Assembly (NCBI RefSeq): GCF_000648615.1
Contig: NZ_JFZC01000055.1
Coordinates: forward strand, 1 to 57,918
Source: Sporolactobacillus terrae DSM 11697
Lineage (GTDB): Bacteria > Bacillota > Bacilli > Bacillales > Sporolactobacillaceae
DNA: 57,918 bases
Direction: 5' to 3'
In this document: piece by piece, positions 1 through 8,493 of the stretch
Layout: every line of letters starts with the position of its first letter
How positions within the stretch are numbered: position 1 is the stretch's first letter
Translations under genes and position numbers: made by a program
The notes under the pieces: model-generated
Told to the model about the DNA's origin: nothing
Databases searched by the model: none
The model's input: only the letters and a program-made list of their open reading frames with translations

Positions 1-87
1 GTTCCCATCCCGAACACGGTCGTTAAGCTCTTCTGTGCCGATGGTAATTGGGGGCTGTCCCCCTGTGAGAGTAGGTCACTGCCAGGC
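1..87 (+). rRNA. rrf: 5S ribosomal RNA, 3' part
   Basis: The window opens inside a 5S rRNA gene. The stretch with CCGAACACGG, GTTAAGCTCTTC, GCCGATGGTA and CCCCCTGTGAGAGTAGG is the conserved 3' three quarters of a Bacillales 5S molecule, ending near GCCAGGC. The 5' end lies outside the window, so this is the last gene of an upstream rRNA operon. The tRNA-Val gene follows after 5 nt, so the tRNAs are probably part of the same transcript. Confidence 0.95.
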
Positions 88-92
88 ATTGC

Positions 93-165
93 GGAGGATT
101 AGCTCAGCTGGGAGAGCATCTGCCTTACAAGCAGAGGGTCATAGGTTCGAGCCCTATATCCTCCA
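93..165 (+). tRNA. tRNA-Val (TAC)
   Basis: This is a cloverleaf of 73 nt with acceptor stem GGAGGAT/ATCCTCC. The anticodon loop CTTACAA gives anticodon TAC (valine), and the T arm carries GGTTCGAGCC. The 3' CCA is not encoded (A then TTTTT). It is the first of eight tRNA genes behind 5S rRNA, in the order of B. subtilis trnJ. Confidence 0.96.
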
Positions 166-172
166 TTTTTAT

Positions 173-245
173 GCCGGTCTAGCTCAATTGGTAGAGCAAC
201 TGAATCGTAATCAGTAGGTTGGGGGTTCAAGTCCTCTGACCGGCA
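173..245 (+). tRNA. tRNA-Thr (CGT)
   Basis: The acceptor stem is GCCGGTC/GACCGGC. The anticodon stem is ACTGA/TCAGT and the loop ATCGTAA gives anticodon CGT, reading ACG threonine codons. The CCA end is not encoded. A CGT anticodon reads only one Thr codon, so at least one more tRNA-Thr must exist elsewhere in the genome. Confidence 0.92.
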
Positions 246-253
246 CTGTGAAT

Positions 254-328
254 GAGCCACTAGCTCAGGGGTAGAGCATCTGACTTTTAATCAGAGGGTC
301 GAAGGTTCAAATCCTTCGTGGCTCACCA
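254..328 (+). tRNA. tRNA-Lys (TTT)
   Basis: The acceptor stem is GAGCCAC/GTGGCTC. The anticodon stem is TCTGA/TCAGA with loop CTTTTAA, giving anticodon TTT (lysine). Discriminator A is followed by an encoded CCA at 326-328, unlike the two preceding tRNA genes. Confidence 0.96.
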
Positions 329-343
329 TCTGTTTATTATTAT

Positions 344-418
344 GCGGAAGTAGTTCAGTGATAGAACATCACCTTGCCATGGTGGGGGTCGCGGGTTTGA
401 ATCCCGTCTTCCGCTCCA
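344..418 (+). tRNA. tRNA-Gly (GCC)
   Basis: The acceptor stem is GCGGAAG/CTTCCGC. The anticodon arm is TCACC/GGTGG with loop TTGCCAT, giving anticodon GCC (glycine). Discriminator T is followed by an encoded CCA. In B. subtilis trnJ a tRNA-Leu lies between Lys and Gly; here there is none. Confidence 0.95.
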
Positions 419-428
419 TTTTATCTAT

Positions 429-517
429 GCCGGGATGGCGAAATTGGCAGACGCACAGGACTTAAAATCCTGCGGTAGGTGACTACCGTGCCGGTTCGAG
501 TCCGGCTCTCGGCACCA
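429..517 (+). tRNA. tRNA-Leu (TAA)
   Basis: This is a class II tRNA of about 89 nt with a long variable arm (CGGTAGGTGACTACCG). The anticodon loop CTTAAAA gives anticodon TAA (leucine UUA/UUG). The acceptor stem is GCCGGGA/TCTCGGC with discriminator A and an encoded CCA at 515-517. Confidence 0.96.
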
Positions 518-529
518 TTTCAGTTATTT

Positions 530-603
<74 letters not shown>

Positions 604-612
604 TTGATTTAT

Positions 613-686
613 CGGGAAGTGGCTCAGCTTGGTAGAGCACCACGTTCGGGACGTGGGGGTCGCAGGTTCAAATCCTGTCTTCCCGA
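613..686 (+). tRNA. tRNA-Pro (CGG)
   Basis: The acceptor stem is CGGGAAG/CTTCCCG. The anticodon loop TTCGGGA gives anticodon CGG, reading the proline codon CCG. The CCA end is not encoded. A CGG isoacceptor at the trnJ position is notable, since a TGG isoacceptor would be the more general decoder. Confidence 0.92.
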
Positions 687-693
687 TTTTTTG

Positions 694-728
694 CAAAAAT
701 AATGGACAGGTTATTCTCATTATTTTTG
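694..728 (+). repeat. AT-rich inverted repeat between tRNA-Pro and tRNA-Ala
   Basis: CAAAAATAAT at 694-703 is the exact reverse complement of ATTATTTTTG at 719-728, with a 15-nt loop. It lies in the only long gap (82 nt) of the tRNA cluster. It may be a processing site or a weak terminator, or it may mark where something was lost. No gene is seen here. Confidence 0.6.
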
Positions 729-768
729 TAGGTCGGTAACGACTCAATTTATTGTGTATTTCATAAAT

Positions 769-841
769 GGGGCCTTAGCTCAGCTGGGAGAGCGCCTGCT
801 TTGCACGCAGGAGGTCAGGGGTTCGATCCCCCTAGGCTCCA
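769..841 (+). tRNA. tRNA-Ala (TGC)
   Basis: The acceptor stem is GGGGCCT/AGGCTCC. The anticodon stem is CCTGC/GCAGG with loop TTTGCAC, giving anticodon TGC (alanine). It has discriminator A and no encoded CCA. It is the last tRNA of the cluster. In B. subtilis a further rRNA operon (rrnW) follows at this point; here ctsR follows directly. Confidence 0.96.
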
Positions 842-882
842 CTTAAATTAATTGTTAGCCAATCGGCTGATTGAAACAGCTG

Positions 883-923
883 AAGCAGCGTTCCTGTTTT
901 TTACTGAGGAACGCTGCTTTTTT
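883..923 (+). terminator. terminator of the rRNA-tRNA operon
   Basis: A 13-bp perfect stem, AAGCAGCGTTCCT with AGGAACGCTGCTT, has an 11-nt loop and runs into a T tract. This is a strong intrinsic terminator closing the 5S-tRNA transcription unit. Confidence 0.95.
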
Positions 924-951
924 ACAGATAAAAAGAAAGTTTATGATTTTG
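924..951 (+). repeat. short post-terminator motif (copy D of the intergenic repeat family)
   Basis: Directly after the T tract comes ACAGATAAAAAG, then TTTATGATTTTG. The same arrangement (ACAGRNAAAG, about 10 nt, TATGATYYTG) follows the terminators of rplL at 18613 and rplQ at 47504, and a weaker form follows tuf at 31925. Only this left end is recognisable here. The rest of 952-1069 holds no gene or structure that I can identify. Confidence 0.5.
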
Positions 952-1069
952 CTTTATCGATCTGCTTGTACCTGTAAATGGGTTTTTACGATGAGAAAAT
1001 AAGCATCTGATGAGTGGTTGAGTATTTTTCAAAACTGTGGTGTTTAGACGTAATAAATCGCTTGTTCAG

Positions 1070-1123
1070 TTGATTATTTCCTGAAAATCATACATAATAA
1101 AGTTATAGTCAAAGTTAGTCAAA
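1070..1123 (+). promoter_or_regulatory. ctsR promoter with CtsR operator
   Basis: The promoter is TTGATT (1070-1075), 17 nt, CATAAT (1093-1098). A direct heptad repeat AGTCAAA-gtt-AGTCAAA at 1107-1123 matches the CtsR box consensus (RGTCAAA NAN RGTCAAA) and covers the expected start point. CtsR dimers bound here would block initiation, giving autoregulation and heat induction of ctsR and of clpC if co-transcribed. No second CtsR box was found in front of clpC. Confidence 0.88.
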
Positions 1124-1141
1124 GTCAGGGAGGGTGCTACG

Positions 1142-1600
1142 GTGAGAAATATCTCTGATATTATTGAGAAGTATATTAAAGAAATTCTCGATTCGAATGA
1201 TATCATCAAGTTGAAGCGAAGTGAATTGGCGGAAAAGTTTCAATGTGTCCCTTCACAGATCAACTATGTTTTGAAGACGCGTTTTTCCATTGAGCGCGGT
1301 TATGTTGTCGAAAGCAAGCGCGGCGGCGGTGGCTATATTCAAGTCGTCAAGGTGCGCCCGGTTACCGACGCAGAACTGATTGATGAAATGATTGGCCTCA
1401 TCGGCTATCGGTTAACACAAAGTATGGCGGAATCGATTGTCATGCATCTGCTTGAGGAAGATGTGCTCAGCGACCGCGAAGCACGATTGATGATGACGGT
1501 TATGAATCATACAGCGATTAACATAGATATCCCTCTAAGGGATGAGCTGCGAGCGAATCTTATGAAGGCAATGCTTCGCTCACTCACATACAGCAGATGA
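1142..1600 (+). CDS. ctsR: CtsR, repressor of class III heat-shock genes
   Basis: This is a 152-residue CtsR-family repressor, the family's normal length. It controls clp genes by binding the heptad repeat seen at 1107-1123. The N-terminal half (to about residue 70) is a winged helix-turn-helix with the conserved glycine wing SKRGGGGYI, which acts as the DNA-reading and heat-sensing element. The C-terminal half is the helical dimerisation and ClpC-interaction domain. The start is GTG, with Shine-Dalgarno GGGAGGG 7 nt upstream. In B. subtilis the next genes are mcsA and mcsB, which inactivate CtsR under stress. Here neither follows, so release of repression may rely on intrinsic heat sensing of the wing, as in Lactobacillales. 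Confidence 0.97.
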   Translation: MRNISDIIEKYIKEILDSNDIIKLKRSELAEKFQCVPSQINYVLKTRFSIERGYVVESKRGGGGYIQVVKVRPVTDAELIDEMIGLIGYRLTQSMAESIVMHLLEEDVLSDREARLMMTVMNHTAINIDIPLRDELRANLMKAMLRSLTYSR

Positions 1601-1953
1601 GCTTCTGTCTCAGCGTTGCAGAATACTTGGAGGCCTCATCTTGGTAAATACCTTTTTGTTTGGCTATAATAATATACTAAATTAGGAATGAGCAGCAGAC
1701 CCGCACAGTGAGCTGTCCATTGCTCAGCGTTGGCATCTTTTTTCAGTGCAAAGAGGATTTGGTAGTCCTGCTGCCGAATAGTATTAGATACCGGCGTCTT
1801 GTGAGTGTTCATTAGCTGTTTCATTCCGAAAAAACAGGTGGAGAAAGATCAAAATGACCTTTTAATGAATAGTGTACAGGTAAAGGTTTTTTGAAACCGT
1901 ATTGATTGACTAAGGCCAGTGACAAGAAACAGCAACTAAAGGAGGCCACCGTT
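1601..1953 (+). other. 353-nt ctsR-clpC spacer with possible clpC promoter, no mcsA-mcsB
   Basis: This spacer occupies the place where mcsA and mcsB (about 1.6 kb) stand in B. subtilis. I see no zinc-finger (McsA) or arginine kinase (McsB) coding remnant in any frame. TTGGTA (1641-1646), 18 nt, TATAAT (1665-1670) is a plausible sigma-A promoter with a leader of about 280 nt. A minus-strand frame of 62 codons at 1636-1824 has no Shine-Dalgarno site and no recognisable similarity, so I do not call it a gene. Confidence 0.6.
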
Positions 1954-4404
1954 ATGATGTTTGGACGATTTACAGAACGCGCTCAAAAAGTACTCGCGCT
2001 TTCACAGGAAGAGGCGATGCGTCTTGGGCATAATAATATTGGAACAGAACATATTCTGCTCGGCCTCGTACGTGAGGGCGACGGTATCGCTGCCAAAGCG
2101 CTGCTTGCTTTGAATCTGGATCCTGAAAAAATCCAGAAGGAAGTCGAAGCATTAATCGGCAGAGGCACGGATGAGGTACAGACCCCGCACTACACACCGC
2201 GTGCAAAGCGCGTTATTGAACTTTCGATGGATGAGGCAAGAAAAATCGGGCATTCATACGTGGGAACGGAGCATATTCTGCTCGGGCTGATCCGCGAGGG
2301 CGAGGGAGTTGCTGCCCGAGTCTTGAATAATCTTGGGGTCAGTTTAAATAAAGCACGCCAACAAGTTCTGCAGCTTCTCGGCAGCCATGAAGCGAACTCA
2401 GGCAGTGCCCAGGGACGAAATGCCTCGCATGCGAGCACGCCGACGCTGGACAGTTTGGCACGTGACTTGACCGCAATGGCCAGTGACGGCTCTCTTGATC
2501 CGGTTATCGGACGAAGCAAAGAAATTGAGCGTGTGATTGAAGTCCTCAGCCGCCGTACGAAGAACAACCCTGTTCTGATTGGTGAACCTGGTGTTGGTAA
2601 AACAGCAGTAGCTGAAGGGCTGGCACAAGAAATTGTAAACAATGAAGTCCCGGAAATCCTAAGGGAAAAAAGGGTCATGACTTTAGATATGGGAACAGTT
2701 GTCGCCGGAACAAAATATCGCGGCGAGTTTGAAGACCGCTTAAAAAAGGTAATGGACGAAATTCGTCAAGCCGGCAATGTCATTCTGTTTATTGATGAAC
2801 TGCATACGCTGATCGGCGCAGGCGGTGCGGAAGGAGCGATCGATGCTTCGAACATTTTGAAACCGTCACTCTCTCGCGGCGAGCTGCAGTGCATCGGTGC
2901 CACGACACTTGATGAATACCGAAAGTACATCGAAAAAGACGCGGCTTTGGAAAGACGTTTCCAGCCGATCAAGGTCAAGGAACCGACAAAGGACCAATCC
3001 ATTCAGATTTTGAAAGGGCTGCGCGATCGCTATGAAGCACATCACCGCGTAAAGATTACAGATGAAGCGATCAAAGAGGCGGTTCGCTTGTCCGACCGCT
3101 ACATCTCGGATCGTTTCTTGCCGGATAAAGCGATTGATTTGATTGATGAGGCAGCATCAAAAGTTCGGTTGCGTTCCTACACGGCTCCGCCGAACCTAAA
3201 GGAACTGGAACAGCATCTTGAGTCGGTTAAAAAAGAAAAAGACTCCGCGGTGCAAAGCCAGGAATTTGAAAAAGCAGCCTCACTTCGCGATCAGGAACAG
3301 AAGCTGAAAGAACAGGTTGATCGCTGCAAAAAAGAATGGAAAGAAAAGCAGGGCAAAGAAAATACGCAAGTCCTTCCTGACGACGTAGCACTTGTTGTGT
3401 CGAACTGGACCGGTGTTCCGGTTGTCAAAATGGAGCAAAAAGAGAGCGAACGGCTGCTGAACATGGAATCCATTCTACATGAGCGCGTCATCGGACAAAA
3501 TGAAGCGATCAATGCGATTTCTCATGCGATTCGCCGGGCGAGGGCTGGATTGAAAGATCCGAAACGGCCGATCGGCTCCTTTATTTTCCTCGGACCAACC
3601 GGTGTCGGCAAGACGGAGCTTGCGCGTGCGGTTGCTGAAACGCTGTTTGGTGACGAGGAGTCGATCATACGTATCGATATGTCCGAGTACATGGAGAAGC
3701 ATACAACATCACGGCTCGTTGGATCGCCGCCAGGTTATGTTGGTCATGATGAAGGCGGACAACTTACAGAAAAGGTACGTCAAAAGCCTTATTCGGTGAT
3801 CTTGTTTGACGAAATCGAAAAAGCACATCCGGATGTATTCAATATTTTGCTTCAAGTGCTTGATGACGGACGTTTAACGGATTCAAAGGGCCGGACAGTC
3901 GATTTTCGCAACACGGCAATTATTATGACCTCAAATGTTGGCGCAAGCCAATTAAAAAAGAATAAGTATGTGGGCTTCTCAGTGGATGAAGAAGGTCATG
4001 AGTACAAAGAAATGAAAGAACGGGTTATGGGCGAACTGAAACGTGCGTTCCGTCCGGAATTCTTGAACCGAATTGATGAAATTATTGTCTTCCATGAACT
4101 GAAGAAGGAAGAACTGATGGAGATTGTCACTTTACTTGCCGATCAGTTGAGAAATCGACTGTCAAATCAAGGCATACAAATTGATCTGACGGATGCGGCA
4201 AAACGACAGATTGTTGAAGAGGGCTACGATCCTGAATACGGGGCGCGCCCGCTGCGCCGGGCATTGCAGCGCAAGGTCGAAGACAAATTGTCTGAAGAGT
4301 TGTTGAAGGGCAATATTAAGAAAGGGACGAACGTTGTCATCGATTATCAAGATGGAGAATACTCGGTGAATCAGAAAAAGGAAGAAGCCGTACTGAAATC
4401 CTGA
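1954..4404 (+). CDS. clpC: ClpC, AAA+ unfoldase of the Clp protease
   Basis: This 816-residue HSP100 ATPase unfolds substrates and feeds them to ClpP; it also has chaperone activity. In order it shows two Clp N-terminal repeats (residues 1-145), AAA-1 with Walker A GEPGVGKT near residue 210, a UVR/middle coiled-coil segment near 420-450 ([14 protein letters not shown]), and AAA-2 with Walker A GPTGVGKT near 547 and a D2-small domain. The start is the [11 protein letters not shown] methionine, 8 nt after AAAGGAGG. A longer upstream frame has no ribosome site. In B. subtilis ClpC needs an adaptor such as McsB, MecA or YpbH; McsB is not encoded here. A terminator follows the gene. Confidence 0.98.
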   Translation: MMFGRFTERAQKVLALSQEEAMRLGHNNIGTEHILLGLVREGDGIAAKALLALNLDPEKIQKEVEALIGRGTDEVQTPHYTPRAKRVIELSMDEARKIGHSYVGTEHILLGLIREGEGVAARVLNNLGVSLNKARQQVLQLLGSHEANSGSAQGRNASHASTPTLDSLARDLTAMASDGSLDPVIGRSKEIERVIEVLSRRTKNNPVLIGEPGVGKTAVAEGLAQEIVNNEVPEILREKRVMTLDMGTVVAGTKYRGEFEDRLKKVMDEIRQAGNVILFIDELHTLIGAGGAEGAIDASNILKPSLSRGELQCIGATTLDEYRKYIEKDAALERRFQPIKVKEPTKDQSIQILKGLRDRYEAHHRVKITDEAIKEAVRLSDRYISDRFLPDKAIDLIDEAASKVRLRSYTAPPNLKELEQHLESVKKEKDSAVQSQEFEKAASLRDQEQKLKEQVDRCKKEWKEKQGKENTQVLPDDVALVVSNWTGVPVVKMEQKESERLLNMESILHERVIGQNEAINAISHAIRRARAGLKDPKRPIGSFIFLGPTGVGKTELARAVAETLFGDEESIIRIDMSEYMEKHTTSRLVGSPPGYVGHDEGGQLTEKVRQKPYSVILFDEIEKAHPDVFNILLQVLDDGRLTDSKGRTVDFRNTAIIMTSNVGASQLKKNKYVGFSVDEEGHEYKEMKERVMGELKRAFRPEFLNRIDEIIVFHELKKEELMEIVTLLADQLRNRLSNQGIQIDLTDAAKRQIVEEGYDPEYGARPLRRALQRKVEDKLSEELLKGNIKKGTNVVIDYQDGEYSVNQKKEEAVLKS

Positions 4405-4437
4405 GTGTCCGCCAAAACAACGTTTCGTTATGATGTT

Positions 4438-4483
4438 AAAGAAGCCAAAGTTTTGATAAAGCCTTGGCTTCTTTGCTTATTTT
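4438..4483 (+). terminator. clpC terminator
   Basis: An 11-bp stem, AAAGAAGCCAA with TTGGCTTCTTT, has a 15-nt loop and is followed by a T-rich stretch. It separates clpC from radA, which in B. subtilis belong to one operon. Confidence 0.7.
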
Positions 4484-4527
4484 GAGAAGTTTTTTCAGTT
4501 TCAGAACAGAGAAAGGTAAGTGATCCG

Positions 4528-5937
4528 ATGGCAAAAAACAAAACCGTTTTTATTTGCCAAGAGTGTGGCTACGAGAGTCCAAAATGGATGGGCCGATGTC
4601 CCGGCTGTCAGCAATGGAACACATTGGTTGAGGAAATCATCAGACCGGCTGCGCCTGGGTTGAGGCAAGGCAGCGGAACGGTAAGCATGCCTTTCCGATT
4701 GACTGAGGTCGTTCTGGAAGAAGAACCTCGCATTAAGACGGGGATGACTGAACTGAATCGTGTCCTCGGCGGAGGCGTTGTTCCTGCTTCGCTGACGCTC
4801 GTCGGCGGTGATCCTGGGATCGGGAAGTCGACCCTGCTGCTGCAAACCTCCGACCAACTGGCACGTGGCGGGCACCGCGTCCTTTATATTTCCGGTGAGG
4901 AATCCGTTCGACAGACAAAAATGCGGGCAACACGACTCGGAGTCTCTTCTGAAGCACTTTATGTACTTGCTGAAACCGATATCGGTCAGATTGAGCGTCA
5001 AATCGAACAGGTAAATCCGGAAATTATGATCATTGATTCGATTCAGACGATCTATAATTCGCAACTTTCGTCCGCACCAGGAAGTATTTCCCAAGTCAAG
5101 GAGTGCACCGCATATCTGCTTAGACTCGCCAAGCAGCAAGGCATCGCTGTTTTCATTGTCGGGCATGTGACCAAGAATGGCGCTTTGGCAGGACCAAGGA
5201 CACTTGAGCACATGGTGGACACTGTATTATATTTTGAAGGAGAACGCCATCACACCTTTCGTATTCTTAGGGCGGTTAAAAACCGCTTTGGTTCAACGAA
5301 TGAAATGGGAGTATTCGAAATGAAGGAAGGTGGGCTTGTTGAGGTCGCCAATCCTTCGGAAATCTTTCTGCAAGAACGAGCAAAAGGGGCGGCGGGCTCG
5401 GCAGTCACAGCCTCAATGGAGGGAACACGTCCTCTTTTGGTTGAAGTCCAAGCACTAGTCACACCGACAAGCTTCGGCAATCCACGCCGTATGGCGGCAG
5501 GTCTCGACAATCACCGCATTGCCCTGCTAATGGCCGTGCTGGAGAAACGGGTGGGTTTGCTGCTGCAAAATCAAGACGCATACATCAATGTGGCCGGCGG
5601 CGTGAAACTTGACGAACCGGCAGTGGATCTTGCTGTTGCTATAAGTATTGCTTCCAGTTTTAACAACCGTCCGACGAAAGTAACCGATGCATTTGTCGGC
5701 GAAGTCGGTTTGACCGGCGAGGTACGGCGCGTCTCGCGTATTGACCAACGGATCAACGAAGCGTCTAAGCTTGGTTTCTCGCGTATTTTTGTCCCGTCTA
5801 AGAATCTTGGCGGTTGGTCCATACCGGATGGCGTTTCCGTGATCGGTGTCGACTCTCTTGCTCAGGCGATTAAATTAGCCTTGGGGACCGAACGCGAAGC
5901 CGCTCCAGAGCCTGATTTTTTTCCATCTGATTTTTAA
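4528..5937 (+). CDS. radA: DNA repair protein RadA (Sms)
   Basis: RadA is a RecA-like ATPase that promotes branch migration of recombination intermediates during repair and natural transformation. The protein has 469 residues (family about 455-460). It has an N-terminal C4 zinc finger (CQECG, then CPGC, residues 11-28), a RecA core with Walker [11 protein letters not shown] near residue 95, the RadA signature [13 protein letters not shown], and a C-terminal Lon-like domain ([15 protein letters not shown]). The start ATG lies about 10 nt after GAAAGGT. In B. subtilis disA follows; here the next gene is the PIN-TRAM protein after 120 nt. Confidence 0.97.
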   Translation: MAKNKTVFICQECGYESPKWMGRCPGCQQWNTLVEEIIRPAAPGLRQGSGTVSMPFRLTEVVLEEEPRIKTGMTELNRVLGGGVVPASLTLVGGDPGIGKSTLLLQTSDQLARGGHRVLYISGEESVRQTKMRATRLGVSSEALYVLAETDIGQIERQIEQVNPEIMIIDSIQTIYNSQLSSAPGSISQVKECTAYLLRLAKQQGIAVFIVGHVTKNGALAGPRTLEHMVDTVLYFEGERHHTFRILRAVKNRFGSTNEMGVFEMKEGGLVEVANPSEIFLQERAKGAAGSAVTASMEGTRPLLVEVQALVTPTSFGNPRRMAAGLDNHRIALLMAVLEKRVGLLLQNQDAYINVAGGVKLDEPAVDLAVAISIASSFNNRPTKVTDAFVGEVGLTGEVRRVSRIDQRINEASKLGFSRIFVPSKNLGGWSIPDGVSVIGVDSLAQAIKLALGTEREAAPEPDFFPSDF

Positions 5938-6007
5938 ACATCTGTGCGATGAAAAGAAGAAGCAAGAGGTGCGGCATGAAAAAAAGTGAACATCTTGAAA
6001 AACAGCA

Positions 6008-6036
6008 AGTTTTGATTTTTGTAATTTGTCTATAAT
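6008..6036 (+). promoter_or_regulatory. possible yacL promoter
   Basis: A perfect -10 TATAAT lies at 6031-6036, 21 nt before the start codon, but the -35 position (AGTTTT, 17 nt upstream) is poor. It fits a weak separate promoter for the yacL-ispDF group. Confidence 0.35.
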
Positions 6037-6057
6037 GTGTTGGGGAGGTGAATGGAA

Positions 6058-7161
6058 ATGATAAAACGGGTAATTCAACTATTCTTTGTATTAATTGGCG
6101 GTACACTTGGCTTTGTCTATCTACCGAAAATCATTTTTCTATTAAATTTAGGAAGCGGCACGCCGAGATGGATCAGCTCGCCTTTTGCCGGTATGGTGGT
6201 TGGCGGGGTGATCATGGCATTTTTATCCTTTTTGTTTGTGGACTCATTGGTACATCTGATTAAAGCCTTTGAAGATCGGATCATCAAGGCACCGGTGACC
6301 GATGTTTTATTCGGTACATTGGGACTTGGATTAGGCTTAGTGATTGCATTCTTAATTCAGTTGCCGCTGTCGAGTCTGCCTGGAGGGATCGGTACGATAC
6401 TGGGAATCTTTATCTATATTTTTCTCGGTTACTTTTTCTTTCAAGTTGGCTTTAAAAAGCGTGACGAGCTGATCAGCCTTTTCCGGCTGCCGTCCAAAAC
6501 AAAAGATAAGAAGAAAGATTTGCGTGCAGAAAATACGCAAGCTACCGACTACATTCCTTACAAAATTTTTGATACCAGTGTCATTATTGATGGGCGGATT
6601 GCCGATATCTGCCAAACGCGTTTCCTTGAAGGGACAATGGTTATCCCGCATTTTGTTCTGGAGGAGTTGCAGCACATTGCTGATTCATCGGATGTGTTGA
6701 AACGAAACCGCGGCCGACGCGGCCTGGACATTCTGAATAAAATTCAAAAAGATCATTCAATTCACGTTGATCTTTATGAAGGCGATTATGACGACATTAC
6801 CGAAGTGGACAGCAAGCTTGTTCGTTTGGCTAAAGAAATCGACGGGATTGTGGTGACAAATGATTTTAATCTGAACAAAGTTTGTGAATTTCAGAAAGTG
6901 CCGGTACTTAACATCAATGATCTGGCAAATGCAGTGAAACCGGTTGTTCTTCCAGGTGAGGAACTGCGCGTGCAAGTAATCAAGGATGGAAAAGAGCAGA
7001 ATCAAGGGGTTGGCTACCTTGACGATGGGACAATGATTGTGGTAGAAGAAGGACATAGGTATATAGGCAAGACGATTGACGTCATCATTACCAGTGTTTT
7101 GCAAACATCTGCTGGCCGAATGATCTTTGCCAAGCCTAAATTGCTTGAGAAGGCACTCTGA
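6058..7161 (+). CDS. yacL: YacL-like PIN and TRAM domain membrane protein
   Basis: This 367-residue protein belongs to the YacL family, membrane-anchored proteins with a PIN nuclease-fold domain and a TRAM RNA-binding domain. The exact substrate is unknown to me. The N-terminal part carries about four hydrophobic helices (roughly residues 5-130). The PIN domain begins at [14 protein letters not shown] near residue 165, with acidic residues conserved in PIN nucleases (DTS, EELQ, TNDFN). The TRAM segment lies near residues 300-355. The start is the second ATG, because GGGGAGGTG ends 7 nt before it and is only 1 nt from the first ATG at 6052. It stands in the usual place before ispD. Confidence 0.93.
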   Translation: MIKRVIQLFFVLIGGTLGFVYLPKIIFLLNLGSGTPRWISSPFAGMVVGGVIMAFLSFLFVDSLVHLIKAFEDRIIKAPVTDVLFGTLGLGLGLVIAFLIQLPLSSLPGGIGTILGIFIYIFLGYFFFQVGFKKRDELISLFRLPSKTKDKKKDLRAENTQATDYIPYKIFDTSVIIDGRIADICQTRFLEGTMVIPHFVLEELQHIADSSDVLKRNRGRRGLDILNKIQKDHSIHVDLYEGDYDDITEVDSKLVRLAKEIDGIVVTNDFNLNKVCEFQKVPVLNINDLANAVKPVVLPGEELRVQVIKDGKEQNQGVGYLDDGTMIVVEEGHRYIGKTIDVIITSVLQTSAGRMIFAKPKLLEKAL

Positions 7162-7198
7162 GGTAGTGGATTGCCTTCAATTCGGAGGCCGTATCAGA

Positions 7199-7888
7199 TT
7201 GGACTATCAAGTGGTTGTTCTCGCCGCAGGTCAAGGAAGGCGAATGGGTGCCGGCACAAATAAAGTGCTGCTCGATTTAGCAGGGACACCGGTAATTGTG
7301 CGGACGCTGCGTGTTTTTGAGACGGATCCTATGTGTTCCGGTATTGTTCTCGTTACACGCGCTGATGAAGCGGATCAATTCCGCACATTAGTCCAGCACT
7401 ATCATTTGGCAAAAGTAAGAGCTTTTGCAGAAGGTGGAAAAGAACGTCAGGAAAGTGTTTATTCAGGGCTTGAGCGACTGCCTCAAGACCCGAAGATGAT
7501 TGTTCTGATTCATGACGGTGCACGTCCGTTCATCACGCATGCGTGCATTGCCAAAGCGGTTGAATCAGCCCAGGAATATGGTGCTGCGTTGCTTGCAGTT
7601 CCTGTCAAGGATACGATAAAGCAGGCGGCTCAATTAAAAGTTGAGAAAACATTAGAAAGAAAAAGCTTGTGGGCGGCACAAACCCCGCAGGCTTTTCGAT
7701 TATCCGTGATCCGAGAAGCACATCAACAGAGTGCTGCCGTACATTTTATGGGCACGGATGACGCGTCATTAGTTGAACGGCTCGGGATGCCGGTTGCTGT
7801 GGTTGAAGGAAGTTATCGCAATATCAAGCTGACAACCCCGGAAGACCTGCTGATCGCGCAGCTGTTCATGGAGAGAGAGGAGAAATAA
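7199..7888 (+). CDS. ispD: 2-C-methyl-D-erythritol 4-phosphate cytidylyltransferase IspD
   Basis: IspD joins CTP and methylerythritol phosphate to give CDP-methylerythritol in the non-mevalonate isoprenoid pathway. The 229-residue length matches the family. Visible motifs are the nucleotide-binding VVLAAGQGRRMG at residues 5-16, K for substrate binding in NKVLLDL, HDGARPF and the TPQAF segment. I chose a TTG start at 7199: CGGAGG ends 10 nt upstream, and the protein then begins directly before the nucleotide loop as in homologues. A longer upstream frame overlaps yacL without a ribosome site. ispF follows after 3 nt. Confidence 0.95.
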   Translation: MDYQVVVLAAGQGRRMGAGTNKVLLDLAGTPVIVRTLRVFETDPMCSGIVLVTRADEADQFRTLVQHYHLAKVRAFAEGGKERQESVYSGLERLPQDPKMIVLIHDGARPFITHACIAKAVESAQEYGAALLAVPVKDTIKQAAQLKVEKTLERKSLWAAQTPQAFRLSVIREAHQQSAAVHFMGTDDASLVERLGMPVAVVEGSYRNIKLTTPEDLLIAQLFMEREEK

Positions 7889-7891
7889 CCG

Positions 7892-8395
7892 ATGAGAATT
7901 GGTCATGGTTTTGATGTTCACCAATTCGCAGAGAATCGCGATTTGATTATCGGCGGTGTCACGATCCCCTACGAACGGGGACTCGTCGGTCATTCGGATG
8001 CCGATGTTCTGCTTCATGCGATCAGCGATGCGCTGCTCGGTTCCGTTGCAGAAGGCGATATAGGCAAGCATTTTCCGGATACTGATGAAGCTTATAAAGA
8101 TGCAGACTCCAAGCAGCTGCTCGCTGAAGTCGCCGGTATCGTGCGCGCCAAGGGTTTTGTGATCAGCAACGTTGACAGCGTGGTCATTGTCCAGAAACCG
8201 AAGCTGGCCCCTTATATTGGCGAGATGTGCCAAGTGATTGCACGCGTTTTGAACCTTTCGGAGGATCAGATTAACGTCAAAGCGACGACAACAGAGAAGC
8301 TGGGCTTCACCGGCAGAGGCGAAGGAATCGCGGCAGAAGCCATTTGTCTTGTTGAAAAAATGACACCTGAAGAAGAATCCATTATTACGCGATAG
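7892..8395 (+). CDS. ispF: 2-C-methyl-D-erythritol 2,4-cyclodiphosphate synthase IspF
   Basis: IspF cyclises CDP-methylerythritol 2-phosphate with loss of CMP, the fifth step of the methylerythritol phosphate pathway. The protein has 167 residues; most homologues have about 158, and the extra residues are a short C-terminal tail. Metal ligands are visible as D and H in GHGFDVH (residues 4-10) and in [14 protein letters not shown]. The [14 protein letters not shown] motif near the C-terminus binds CMP. The start ATG sits 9 nt after AGGAG and 3 nt after ispD, so the two are translated from one message. Confidence 0.97.
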   Translation: MRIGHGFDVHQFAENRDLIIGGVTIPYERGLVGHSDADVLLHAISDALLGSVAEGDIGKHFPDTDEAYKDADSKQLLAEVAGIVRAKGFVISNVDSVVIVQKPKLAPYIGEMCQVIARVLNLSEDQINVKATTTEKLGFTGRGEGIAAEAICLVEKMTPEEESIITR

Positions 8396-8493
8396 AATTT
8401 GCACAGTTTCTTTTGCTTTTTCATGCATTTGATGGACAACCATTGCGTAGAACGTGCTAAAATAAAAATGAATAACAGAAAGTGGTGAATGCG

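Noticed and set aside
1636-1824. 62-codon minus-strand frame between ctsR and clpC
   Set aside because: No Shine-Dalgarno site before its ATG, no recognisable family, and it runs across the candidate clpC promoter. It could be chance.
5976-6035. 19-codon frame between radA and yacL as a leader peptide
   Set aside because: It has an AGAGGTG-like site but overlaps the yacL -10 box, has no regulatory codon run and no attenuator behind it.
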